From: Alphaproteobacteria bacterium UBA7691
Lineage (GTDB): Bacteria > Pseudomonadota > Alphaproteobacteria > Ferrovibrionales > Ferrovibrionaceae
NCBI GenBank assembly: GCA_002482765.1
Contig: DLGP01000034.1
Span: 1-44,906 of the forward strand
Direction: 5' to 3'
DNA: 44,906 nucleotides
Position 1 is the first letter of the stretch. Every line of letters starts with the position of its first letter. The notes below the pieces were generated by a model, which searched no databases, was not told where the DNA came from, and saw only the letters and a list, made by a program, of their open reading frames with translations. Below are positions 33,380 through 40,878 of this stretch, in pieces. Position numbers and translations under genes: made by a program.

Positions 33380-34189
33380 ATGAACGCAGTGCTGCGACAT
33401 GCGGATTTCCGTGGTGAAACCGGCGAGGCGGCGCGGCTTCGGGTGCGATCCGGCGATCACAGCGGCCCCACTGCCGGCCTGGCGCCCGGTTATGTGCAGG
33501 CCAATATGGCGATCCTGCCGAAAGCCCTGGCGGCCGACTTCCAGCGTTTCTGTGCCATGAATCCGAAAGCCTGCCCGCTGCTGGCTTCCAGCGAGCCGGG
33601 CGACCCGACTTTGCCTATTCTGGGCGCCAATCTTGATATCCGCACCGATCTGCCGCGCTACCGGGTGTGGCGCGATGGCGAATTGGTGGAGGAAGTGACC
33701 AACATCAAGGCGCAGTGGCGCGACGATCTGGTGGCTTTCCTGATCGGCTGTTCGTTTTCCTTCGAGGAAGCGCTGCTCGAAGACGGCATCCCGCTGCGCC
33801 ATATCGCCTGCGGCAGTAACGTGCCGATGTTCCGCACCACTATCCCAACCCAGGCATCCGGCCGTTTCCATGGCCCTACCGTGGTGTCGATGCGCCCGCT
33901 GAAGCCGGCGGATGCGATCCGCGCGGTGCAGATCACCTCGCGTTTCCCGTCGGTGCATGGTGCGCCGATCCATATCGGCAAGCCGGAACTGATCGGCATC
34001 AAGGATGTGATGCAGCCGGATTACGGCGAGCCGAGCGAAATCCGCGACGATGAATTGCCGGTCTTCTGGGCCTGCGGGGTGACGCCGCAGGCGGTGATTG
34101 CCGCTGCCAAGCCGGATTTCTGCATCACCCATGCGCCTGGCTACATGCTGGTGACTGATCTGAAGAATAGCCGCCTGGCTATTCTGTGA
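33380..34189 (+). CDS. DUF1445 putative hydro-lyase / D-glutamate-cyclase-like protein
   Basis: 269 residues from the ATG at 33380, chosen because GGAGG lies five bases before it; a frame from 33317 lacks a site. The sequence matches the DUF1445 (UPF0317) family in length and motifs: GLAPGYVQANMAILP, the central DLVAFLIGCSFSFEEALL, GPTVVSMRP, and the C-terminal FWACGVTPQAVI and ITHAPGYMLVTDL. The mammalian DGLUCY relative converts D-glutamate to 5-oxo-D-proline; bacterial members are labelled putative hydro-lyases without proven substrate. It is the first gene of a likely operon with a TRAP transporter, a DUF2848 protein and an amidase. By context it processes the imported acid (inference). 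Confidence 0.85.
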   Translation: MNAVLRHADFRGETGEAARLRVRSGDHSGPTAGLAPGYVQANMAILPKALAADFQRFCAMNPKACPLLASSEPGDPTLPILGANLDIRTDLPRYRVWRDGELVEEVTNIKAQWRDDLVAFLIGCSFSFEEALLEDGIPLRHIACGSNVPMFRTTIPTQASGRFHGPTVVSMRPLKPADAIRAVQITSRFPSVHGAPIHIGKPELIGIKDVMQPDYGEPSEIRDDELPVFWACGVTPQAVIAAAKPDFCITHAPGYMLVTDLKNSRLAIL

Positions 34190-34220
34190 GTTTTGTTTAA
34201 GCCAACCACAGGAGGGGAAT

Positions 34221-35279
34221 ATGCGTGTTATGATGAAGTCGCTGGCGCTTGCCGGCGCGTTGTTCGCGGGGGTTGCCGGTTCGGCGCTCGCGCAGGAAAT
34301 GCCGAAAACCGCACTCAAGGTGGTCGGCGCCTGGGGCAATCTGACCCAGTATAAGAGCTTTGAGCAGCCATTCTGGACCAAGGAAATCAACGAAAAGTCC
34401 AAGGGCGCGATCACCGCTGAAATCACCCCGTTTAATGAAATGGGCCTCAAGGGCGCGGAAATCTTTCGCCTGATGCGCCTGGGCGTGATCGATTTCGGCT
34501 CCACCGTGCTGGGCTATGTCGCTGCCGACGATGCCCGCAACGAGGCGGTTGACCTGGCCGGCCTGGCGCCGGATGTCGCCACCGCGCGCAAGATCTCGGA
34601 TGCCTACAAGCCGGTTTATGACAAATTCTACCGCGAGCGTTTCGGCGTGCAGGTGCTGGGCATCTGGCCGTATTCGGCCCAGGTGCTGTTCTGCAACGGC
34701 GAGATCAAGGGCCTGGCCGATCTGAAGGGCAAGAAGGTGCGTACCGGCAACCGTACTTTGGCCGAGTTTGTTGAAGCTCTCGGCGGCACCGGTGTGACGC
34801 TGGCCTTCAACGAAGTGGTGCCTGCGCTTCAGAACAAGGTGGTGGATTGCGCCATCACCGGCACGCTCTCGGGCAATTCCGCCAAGTGGTATGAAGTAGC
34901 TACCCATATCTATGCCCTTCCGCTGGGCTGGAGCCATGTCATGCATGCCGTGAACGTGAAGAGCTGGGACAAGCTGAACCCGCAGGTGCGCAGCTTCCTC
35001 CAGGCCGAAATTGCCGGTCTGGAAGACCGCATCTGGAAGGCCGCCGCCGAAGAGACCCAGCAGGGCTATGATTGCAATGCCGGCAAGGACAATTGCACCA
35101 TGGGCGTGAAGGCCAAGATGACCGTTGTGCCGGTCTCGGAAGCCGACAAGGCGCTGCTCAAGAAGGTGATGGCCGAAACCGTGGTGCCGAAATGGGCCGC
35201 GCGTTGCGCTGGCGATTGTGTGCCGGCCTGGAATGACTCGATCGGCAAGATCGTCGGCATCACTGCCAAGGCCAACTAA
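34221..35279 (+). CDS. TRAP transporter solute-binding protein (DctP type)
   Basis: 352 residues. Signal peptide MRVMMKSLALAGALFAGVAG, with cleavage after SALA (about residue 24). The DctP fold is seen in GLKGAEIFRLMRLGVIDFGS, LADLKGKKVRTGNR and NKVVDCAITGTLSG, where the Arg of VRTGNR is the likely carboxylate ligand of the family. Several Cys lie near the C-terminus (YDCNAGKDNCTMG, ARCAGDCVPAW), possibly forming disulphides. Periplasmic; it delivers an organic acid to the QM permease. AGGAGGGG precedes the start. The ligand is unknown. Confidence 0.92.
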   Translation: MRVMMKSLALAGALFAGVAGSALAQEMPKTALKVVGAWGNLTQYKSFEQPFWTKEINEKSKGAITAEITPFNEMGLKGAEIFRLMRLGVIDFGSTVLGYVAADDARNEAVDLAGLAPDVATARKISDAYKPVYDKFYRERFGVQVLGIWPYSAQVLFCNGEIKGLADLKGKKVRTGNRTLAEFVEALGGTGVTLAFNEVVPALQNKVVDCAITGTLSGNSAKWYEVATHIYALPLGWSHVMHAVNVKSWDKLNPQVRSFLQAEIAGLEDRIWKAAAEETQQGYDCNAGKDNCTMGVKAKMTVVPVSEADKALLKKVMAETVVPKWAARCAGDCVPAWNDSIGKIVGITAKAN

Positions 35280-35286
35280 GTAAAAA

Positions 35287-35320
35287 GCGGGGCCGGTGCA
35301 AATCGGCCCCGCATTTCTTT
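35287..35320 (+). terminator. Hairpin between the TRAP P and Q genes
   Basis: GCGGGGCCG (35287-35295) and CGGCCCCGC (35304-35312) form a perfect nine-base stem with an eight-base loop, followed by ATTTCTTTT. It lies eight bases after the stop of the binding protein gene. Such hairpins partly terminate transcription or protect the upstream message, giving more binding protein than permease. Confidence 0.75.
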
Positions 35321-35335
35321 TAAAGGATAACAACC

Positions 35336-35932
35336 ATGACATTGCTCGACCGCTGGCTTGAATTTGCTGACCGCCTGTCGCGCTATGCCGTGTGGTTTGG
35401 CGGCGCCCTGGTGCTGGCTTCCGCCCTGCTGGTTTCCGTGGACGTGCTGTTGCGCAAGCTGCTGCTGGTGTCGCTGGGCGGCGCCGATGAATTATCCGGT
35501 TATGCCTTTGCCATCGGCACCGCCTGGGCGCTGGGCTTCACCTTGCTGCGCCGCGCCAATGTGCGCGTTGACGCGCTCTATTCCCGCCTGCCGGCGCCGC
35601 TCTGCGCCGTGCTCGATATCATTGCGCTGCTGTCGCTTGGCCTGTTCATCGGCCTGCTGACGCAACAGGCCTGGGATGTGCTGGCCACCTCGATCAGCTT
35701 CGAGGCGCGCGCCACCACGCCGCTGCAAACCCCGCTATGGATTCCGCAAAGCCTGTGGGTGATCGGCCTGGGGCTGTTCCTGTTCACCCTGCTGCCGCTG
35801 TTGCTGCGCAGCCTGCTGGCGCTGGTCACCGGCGATCTCGCCACAGTGCGGCGCCTGGCCGGGGCGCGCACCATTGAGGAAGACGCCGCCGATGAATCGG
35901 CGCATACCGCCGCCCTGCGCGTGAAGGAATAA
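35336..35932 (+). CDS. TRAP transporter small permease (DctQ type)
   Basis: 198 residues with four hydrophobic segments. The segment GADELSGYAFAIGTAWALGF, followed by RRANVRVDALY, is characteristic of DctQ. It binds the large permease in the inner membrane. AAAGGA precedes the start. Four bases separate its stop from the large permease start, so the two are translated together. Confidence 0.9.
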   Translation: MTLLDRWLEFADRLSRYAVWFGGALVLASALLVSVDVLLRKLLLVSLGGADELSGYAFAIGTAWALGFTLLRRANVRVDALYSRLPAPLCAVLDIIALLSLGLFIGLLTQQAWDVLATSISFEARATTPLQTPLWIPQSLWVIGLGLFLFTLLPLLLRSLLALVTGDLATVRRLAGARTIEEDAADESAHTAALRVKE

Positions 35933-35936
35933 GCCG

Positions 35937-37220
35937 ATGCTTGGCACCACCCTGGTTCTTCTGCTGGTTCTGCTGGCTGCCGCATTGCCGGTGGCCGGTG
36001 CGCTGGGCACGCTCGGCCTGCTGCTTGATAAAATCTATTCCAAGATGCCGCTCAGCCTTGCTTTGGGCGAGGTGGCGTGGTCGTCGTCCAAGGACTTCCT
36101 GCTGGTCTCGATCCCGATGTTCATCCTGCTCGGTGAAATCCTGCTGCGCGCCGGTGTGGCCGAACGCATGTATGGCGCCATGGTGAAATGGCTCGGCTGG
36201 ATTCCCGGCGGGCTGATGCATTCCAATATCGGCGCCTGCGCCATCTTCGCCGCCACATCCGGTTCCTCGGTGGCCACCGCCGCCACCGTCGGCACCGTGG
36301 CTTTGCCGCTGGTTAAGAAACATGGCTATAATGAAAGCCTGTTCCTTGGCACCCTGGCTGCCGGCGGCACGCTGGGCATCCTGATCCCGCCCAGCATCAA
36401 CATGATCATCTATGCGGTGCTGACCGATACCTCGATCCCGAAACTTTATCTGGCCGGCATCATCCCCGGCCTTGGCCTGGCCGGCCTGTTCATGCTGCTG
36501 GTGGCGGTGGCCTGCCTGGTGAAGCCGAAATGGGGCGGCGTCACGCTCAGCTATAGCTGGGGCGAACGCTTTGCCAGCCTGGTTGATCTGCTGCCGCCGC
36601 TCGGCATCTTCCTGGTCGTGGTCGGCTCGATCTATGCCGGTATCGCCACGCCCACCGAAGCCGCCTCGCTCGGTGTGGTGGCAGCACTCGGCCTGGCCGT
36701 CTGGTATCGCAAACTCTCGCTGGCGATGATCAAGGAAGTGCTGGAAAACACCATGCGCACCACGGCTATGGTGATGCTGATCATCGTCGCGGCCTATTTC
36801 CTCAATTTCATCATCTCGGCCATTGGCCTCACCACCATGCTGACCGATTTCATCGCCGGCCTTGGCCTGTCGAAATTCGCCATGCTGCTGGCGGTGGTGG
36901 TGTTCTACCTGATCCTTGGCTGTTTCATGGAAACGCTGTCGATGATGATCACCACCATCCCCATCGTGGCGCCGGTGATGATCGGCCTCGGCTTTGATCC
37001 GATCTGGCTTGGCATCATCATCATCGTGCTGATCGAGATGGCGCTGATCACACCGCCGGTCGGCCTGAACCTGTTCGTGGTGCAGTCGCTGCGCAGCCAT
37101 GGCTCGCTCAACGACGTGATTGCCGGCTCGCTGCCCTTTGTGCTGGTGATGATGCTGCTGATCCTGCTGCTGGCGATTTTCCCCGGCCTGGCCCTGTGGC
37201 TGCCGCAAACATTCGGCTGA
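35937..37220 (+). CDS. TRAP transporter large permease (DctM type)
   Basis: 427 residues with about twelve hydrophobic segments. Family motifs: ILLGEILLRAGVAERMY, IGACAIFAATSGSSVATAATVG, GGTLGILIPPSINMIIYAV and the C-terminal ALITPPVGLNLFVVQSL. It is the sodium-coupled channel that takes the ligand from the periplasmic binding protein. Only 17 bases separate its stop from the DUF2848 start, which points to one operon. Confidence 0.93.
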   Translation: MLGTTLVLLLVLLAAALPVAGALGTLGLLLDKIYSKMPLSLALGEVAWSSSKDFLLVSIPMFILLGEILLRAGVAERMYGAMVKWLGWIPGGLMHSNIGACAIFAATSGSSVATAATVGTVALPLVKKHGYNESLFLGTLAAGGTLGILIPPSINMIIYAVLTDTSIPKLYLAGIIPGLGLAGLFMLLVAVACLVKPKWGGVTLSYSWGERFASLVDLLPPLGIFLVVVGSIYAGIATPTEAASLGVVAALGLAVWYRKLSLAMIKEVLENTMRTTAMVMLIIVAAYFLNFIISAIGLTTMLTDFIAGLGLSKFAMLLAVVVFYLILGCFMETLSMMITTIPIVAPVMIGLGFDPIWLGIIIIVLIEMALITPPVGLNLFVVQSLRSHGSLNDVIAGSLPFVLVMMLLILLLAIFPGLALWLPQTFG

Positions 37221-37237
37221 TTAGAGGAAACCCCGAG

Positions 37238-37924
37238 ATGCTACATTTCACCCGCAATTGGGCCGGGCGGCAGGACCGCATCGCCGTGGCCATCGACAGT
37301 CTGATCGTCGCCGGCTGGACCGGGCGCGATCAGCATGCCATCGAGCATCATATCGAGGAACTGGCCGCCATCGGTGTGCCGCGCCCGTCCACCACGCCGC
37401 TTTTCTACCGCATCGGCACCGGGCAACTGGCCCAGACCACGCATCTGCAAGTGCTTGGCCCGGATAGTTCCGGCGAGGTTGAGCCGGTGATTGTGGCGCT
37501 GGCCGATGGCCTGTGGGTCACGCTTGGTTCGGATCATACCGACCGCAAAGCGGAAGCTGCCGGCGTGGCGCTCTCCAAGCAGCTTTGTTGCAAGGTGGTG
37601 GGCGACAGCCTGTGGCGCTTCGACGAAGTGGCGCCGCATTGGGACCAGCTGATCCTGCGCAGCCATGCCACCATCGGCGGCCAGCGTATGCTTTATCAGG
37701 AAGGCAGCGTGGCCGGTATCCGCGATCCGCGCGATCTGATGGCGCGCTATCTTGGCAAAGCCGAAGCCATCCTGCCGGCCGGCAGCCTGATGTTCTGCGG
37801 CACGCTCGGCGCCATCGGTGGCGTTCGCCCGGCGGATCGTTTTGAGATGGAATTGTCTGATCCGGTGCTGGGCCGCAGCCTCACCGCTGGCTACGATGTG
37901 GAAGCCCTGCCCGTTATTGCCTGA
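37238..37924 (+). CDS. DUF2848 family protein
   Basis: 228 residues from the ATG at 37238, with AGAGGAAA about seven bases upstream. Motifs of DUF2848 are seen: HHIEELAAIGVPRPSTTPLFYR (residues about 37-58), LWVTLGSDHTDRKAEA and SLMFCGTLGAIGG. The fold is thought to be related to fumarylacetoacetate hydrolase; no reaction is known to me. These genes commonly sit beside amidases and transporters, as here: the amidase follows after ten bases. It may act on the imported compound or the amidase product (inference). Confidence 0.82.
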   Translation: MLHFTRNWAGRQDRIAVAIDSLIVAGWTGRDQHAIEHHIEELAAIGVPRPSTTPLFYRIGTGQLAQTTHLQVLGPDSSGEVEPVIVALADGLWVTLGSDHTDRKAEAAGVALSKQLCCKVVGDSLWRFDEVAPHWDQLILRSHATIGGQRMLYQEGSVAGIRDPRDLMARYLGKAEAILPAGSLMFCGTLGAIGGVRPADRFEMELSDPVLGRSLTAGYDVEALPVIA

Positions 37925-37934
37925 GGATTACCCG

Positions 37935-39236
37935 ATGCCCCGCTCCAGCCGTGATCGTCTTGAAGCCTGCCTGATCCGCATCGCCGATCCGGCCGGCGAG
38001 GGCAGCCGTGTTTTCACCCGGCTCTATGCCGAGCCGGCGCGTGATGCCGCTGCCGCTGCCGATGCCCGTGCCATGCGTGGCCTCAGCCTCGGGCCGCTGG
38101 ATGGCGCCATCGTCTCGATCAAGGATCTGTTCGATCAGCCCGGTGAAGTCACCCTGGCCGGCTCCAAGCTGTTGCGTGATGCCGCGCCGGCCCAGGCCGA
38201 GGCACCGGCCATCGCCCGGCTACGCGCCGCCGGTGCGGTGATCATCGGCAAAACCAACATGACCGAATTCGCCTTTTCCGGCATTGGCATCAATCCGCAT
38301 TACGGCACCCCGGGCAATCCGGCGGATCGCAGCCGCATCCCGGGTGGTTCCTCGTCTGGCGCGGCGGTATCCGTGGCCGATGACATGGCGGAAATCGCCA
38401 TCGGCACCGATACCGGCGGTTCCACCCGGATTCCGGCGGCGATGTGCGGCATTGTCGGCTGGAAGCCGAGCCAGCAGCGGGTTTCCCGCGCTGGCGCTTT
38501 CCCGCTATCCTTTGCGCTCGATTCGATCGGCCCGCTGGCCAAGACGGTGGCGCAATGCGCGCTGGCCGATGCGGCCATGGCTGGCGATGTGATCCAGCTG
38601 CCGGAAGCCGCGCCGCTGGCCGGCCTGCGTTTCGGCATCCCCACCGGGCCGCTGCTCAGCGAAACCGAGCCGGCGGTGGCCGCCGCCTTTGAAGCCGCCG
38701 GGGCACGCCTGGCCAAGGCCGGCGCCCGGCTGGTGGAATGGCCGCTGGATGATCTTATCGCCGAGATGGTGGCCTTGAATGGCCGTGGCGGCATCGCCCC
38801 GGCGGAAGCCGCCTTCATCCATGAAGCCTGGCTGGATAGCCGCGCCGCCGAATTTGATCCCATGGTGCTGGCGCGTATCCGGCGCGGCACTGGCGTCAGC
38901 GCCGCCAGTTATGTCGCCATGCAACAGGGCCGCGCCGCGCTGGTGCGCAAGATTGATGCGCGCTTGCAGGATATTGATGCGCTGATCCTGCCCACCACGC
39001 CGATCCAGGCGCCAAAAATCGCCGATCTGGCCGATGAAGCCGCCTTCACCCGGGCCAATGCCCTGCTGCTGCGCAACACCTCGACGATGAATTTCTTTGA
39101 TCTCTGCGCTATTTCGCTGCCAATGCCGGATAGTGGCGCCTTGCCCGCCGGCCTGATGCTGGTGGCCCGCAACGGCCAGGACAAGCGCCTGTTCCGCATG
39201 GCGATGGCAGTGGAGAATTATTTGGGATTGGCCTAG
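37935..39236 (+). CDS. Amidase-signature-family amidase (second copy type)
   Basis: 433 residues from the ATG at 37935, ten bases after the DUF2848 stop, with GAGGA upstream; a frame from 37818 overlaps the previous gene and is not used. The triad is visible: Lys63 (IVSIKDLFDQPG), the cis-Ser region IPGGSSSGAAVS (139-141) and nucleophile Ser163 (GTDTGGSTRIPAA). It hydrolyses an amide in the cytosol. It differs clearly from the amidase at 18966-20360 (canonical GGSSSG here against AGSSSG there). It is the last gene of the LysR-linked operon, so its substrate is probably the TRAP ligand or a derivative. Confidence 0.88.
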   Translation: MPRSSRDRLEACLIRIADPAGEGSRVFTRLYAEPARDAAAAADARAMRGLSLGPLDGAIVSIKDLFDQPGEVTLAGSKLLRDAAPAQAEAPAIARLRAAGAVIIGKTNMTEFAFSGIGINPHYGTPGNPADRSRIPGGSSSGAAVSVADDMAEIAIGTDTGGSTRIPAAMCGIVGWKPSQQRVSRAGAFPLSFALDSIGPLAKTVAQCALADAAMAGDVIQLPEAAPLAGLRFGIPTGPLLSETEPAVAAAFEAAGARLAKAGARLVEWPLDDLIAEMVALNGRGGIAPAEAAFIHEAWLDSRAAEFDPMVLARIRRGTGVSAASYVAMQQGRAALVRKIDARLQDIDALILPTTPIQAPKIADLADEAAFTRANALLLRNTSTMNFFDLCAISLPMPDSGALPAGLMLVARNGQDKRLFRMAMAVENYLGLA

Positions 39237-39262
39237 ATAGGCTTACCCAACTATCTAGGCCA
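39229..39262. terminator. 12-bp stem overlapping the amidase stop, possible terminator
   Basis: TGGCCTAGATAG (39229-39240) and CTATCTAGGCCA (39251-39262) are exact complements around a ten-base loop. The amidase stop TAG is inside the first arm. No good T tract follows, so it may instead stabilise the RNA end or mark the junction with the AT-rich insert that begins here. Confidence 0.5.
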
Positions 39263-39311
39263 GTTGATTATCTGTTTTGAACAATAAGAGAATGCTTTAA
39301 TTGATCATTTT

Positions 39312-39788
39312 TTAAATGGACGTGGGGAATTGTAAGTTTTGTGCTGCTACCGTGGTCAAGTGTGCGCTGCGTTTGGCTAGTGTTTCACGATAATCTTGTG
39401 CTTCTGTGTCTCTAAAAAATGACGCATCGGGCGCTAGTTTTTTTACAGCAGCTTCTACTTCGTTAATTTTAGCTCGAAAGAATTCCTTTCGGAAATTTTG
39501 AGTATTCACTCGAACGGTTTCAAATTCATTGTGTAGTGCTCGTTCAAGCGAAGGTGCATCGTCACTATAGATAATCGCGTGGGTATCAAAAAGAAATGGA
39601 ACGCTGGCATCGCCCAACTCTCTGATGCGGTCTGAGGGGTCCAGGCGCCGCGTCAGGCCAATTTTCACGACATCTTCTCCGAAGGAACCTATGTTTGATA
39701 TTATGTAAACGTAACCTGACCTTGTTTTTTCCGCCATGGCTTGTGCGCGCTCTAGTTTTTCGTGTGCCTCTGCAAGATCACTTTCCAA
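39312..39788 (-). CDS. GIY-YIG (T5orf172/Mug113-like) domain, second frame of a split gene
   Basis: 158 residues from a TTG at 39788, but probably not an independent start. The sequence SGYVYIISNIGSFGEDVVKIG is a GIY-YIG core of the T5orf172/Mug113 type, followed by DRIRELGDASVPF, ERALHNEFE and RKEFFRA with candidate catalytic Arg, His and Glu. The upstream part of the frame (ILESDLAEAHEKLERAQAM) continues the coiled coil of the DUF4041 protein. In known relatives DUF4041 and this domain are one chain. It overlaps the first frame by 37 bases. It would be made by -1 frameshifting at 39812-39806, or it is the distal half of a broken gene. Confidence 0.72.
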   Translation of the reverse strand: MESDLAEAHEKLERAQAMAEKTRSGYVYIISNIGSFGEDVVKIGLTRRLDPSDRIRELGDASVPFLFDTHAIIYSDDAPSLERALHNEFETVRVNTQNFRKEFFRAKINEVEAAVKKLAPDASFFRDTEAQDYRETLAKRSAHLTTVAAQNLQFPTSI

Positions 39789-40705
39789 AATTTTGATATG
39801 TTGATTAAAAAATCAAGCTTCGGCCCAGCAACACTCTCCGCTTCCTTTTTTGCCTTTGCTAATAGCTTTTGATAGCGAGCCTCTTCTTCCTCGGCTTTTT
39901 CAATATCTCGAATGAGTTTTTGTTCTTCTCTTTGGTTGCGCGCGACTTCTGCGCGCTCTTCTCTTTCATATTTAATTTTTTCTCTATATTCATGTGTGAG
40001 AAAAAGTTCTTTCAGTTTAAGATTAAAATATTCCATTGATATAAATATATGGTTCGATTCGTTCAATTTATTAATTTGATTGAATGCATTAGAAATTCTT
40101 TTTTCCATAGCGTTGACGTTATTCCATCTTGTATTTGAAATTGCCGCTTCGCATTCATTATTGAATGCCCTGAGTGTAAGTTTAATATTTCTATTTGTCA
40201 TTACGAGGCCTTGTGCTGCGTTCCCATTAATCTCCCATTTTGTATTACAAAAAACGGCACTTTTGTTGCCAATCATTACTTTTTGTTTGTTGCGGGCTAA
40301 TTCAATATTTTTCTTATACTCTTCACTGTCGTTGAAATCGAAATGAGGTTGGTAAACACCCATTTCCGCGAATGCGAGATTTTCATCAAAAAGGGCTACT
40401 TCCTTTGCTAAGCGGTCATAGATAATTTTCTTTTCTTTATAAGATGCGCGTAGCTGCTCAATGTCATTGATGTACGAGCCAATCTGCTCTTTCAGAGCTT
40501 CGAATTCTTTATCAAGGTCTAATATGCCAGAAAATCGCTTTTTTAGGCCTTCGATTTCACTTGCTAGCAATTTTCTTTCCGCTGCCGACGTAGCCTTGAT
40601 GGTGAGTTTATTTCCCCTCTCCCGGATAAATAGGGCAACAAATAAAACAAGAGAGATCCCTAAAAGTAAATGTACCGTTGCTGCAATCTGATCAGCGTCT
40701 AACAT
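39752..40705 (-). CDS. Membrane-anchored DUF4041 protein, first frame of a split gene
   Basis: 317 residues from the ATG at 40705, with GGGGGTGAG just before it; a GTG two codons upstream is also possible. One N-terminal membrane segment (VHLLLGISLVLFVALFI, residues about 10-27). Then a coiled coil to about residue 105, the DUF4041 core (EMGVYQPHFDFNDSEEYK, NKQKVMIGNKSAVFCNTKWE), and a second long charged coiled coil to about 300. The last 16 or so residues after the slippery site look like out-of-frame sequence. DUF4041 proteins are often phage- or defence-associated, with a C-terminal GIY-YIG domain; function is not established. The visible membrane anchor suggests action at the inner membrane. 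Confidence 0.78.
   Translation of the reverse strand: MLDADQIAATVHLLLGISLVLFVALFIRERGNKLTIKATSAAERKLLASEIEGLKKRFSGILDLDKEFEALKEQIGSYINDIEQLRASYKEKKIIYDRLAKEVALFDENLAFAEMGVYQPHFDFNDSEEYKKNIELARNKQKVMIGNKSAVFCNTKWEINGNAAQGLVMTNRNIKLTLRAFNNECEAAISNTRWNNVNAMEKRISNAFNQINKLNESNHIFISMEYFNLKLKELFLTHEYREKIKYEREERAEVARNQREEQKLIRDIEKAEEEEARYQKLLAKAKKEAESVAGPKLDFLINISKFWKVILQRHTKN
39806..39812 (-). other. U-UUU-UUA slippery heptamer joining the two frames
   Basis: On the coding strand the first frame reads GAT TTT TTA, so the heptamer T-TTT-TTA is in the correct zero-frame phase. A -1 shift gives TTT TTT AAT CAA CAT, which enters the GIY-YIG frame with no stop. No convincing downstream stem-loop or pseudoknot was found by eye. 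Confidence 0.6.
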
Positions 40706-40849
40706 ACTCACCCCCAGCCATCGTAGAAATTGTAATAGTTGAGCCTATTCAACAAATAGTCAATCAGACCTCTCGCCCACTTTCAACTTTTTGGGGTGAT
40801 AACCTGGGGAAAGATGACTTCTGGAGTGGAGGCAGCACTGGTCTAGACC

Positions 40850-40878
40850 GGCCGGGGATTCCGCCCTATAACCCGGCC
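40850..40878 (+). promoter_or_regulatory. Leader hairpin abutting the rimO start codon
   Basis: GGCCGGG (40850-40856) and CCCGGCC (40872-40878) are exact complements, and the ATG follows directly. No Shine-Dalgarno lies between. The stem could limit ribosome access, or the annotated start may be wrong. The 167-base region upstream otherwise holds no gene. Confidence 0.35.

Larger units (their letters stand above)
39240..40800. other. AT-rich insert between amidase and rimO
   Basis: Base composition falls sharply compared with the GC-rich genes on both sides, with AT-rich runs and different codon use, for example many AAT, ATT and TTT codons. It holds only the DUF4041/GIY-YIG pair. No integrase, transposase or flanking direct repeat was found by eye. 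Horizontal acquisition is inferred. Confidence 0.7.

Noticed and set aside
32756..34504. 582-codon minus-strand frame opposite LysR, DUF1445 and TRAP genes
   Set aside because: Three recognised genes occupy the other strand; no domain is visible in this frame.
35826..37208. 460-codon minus-strand frame rich in Gln, His and Asp opposite dctM
   Set aside because: Composition is the mirror of hydrophobic codons of a membrane protein.
39809..39860. Downstream stem-loop or pseudoknot to stimulate frameshifting
   Set aside because: Only a loopless CAAAATTTTG and a weak GTG/CAC stem about 24 bases away were found; neither is convincing, so the stimulator is left open.
40712..40849. Possible tRNA or small RNA gene as integration target next to the AT-rich insert
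   Set aside because: No cloverleaf, anticodon arm or TTCGAAT-like T arm was found on either strand.
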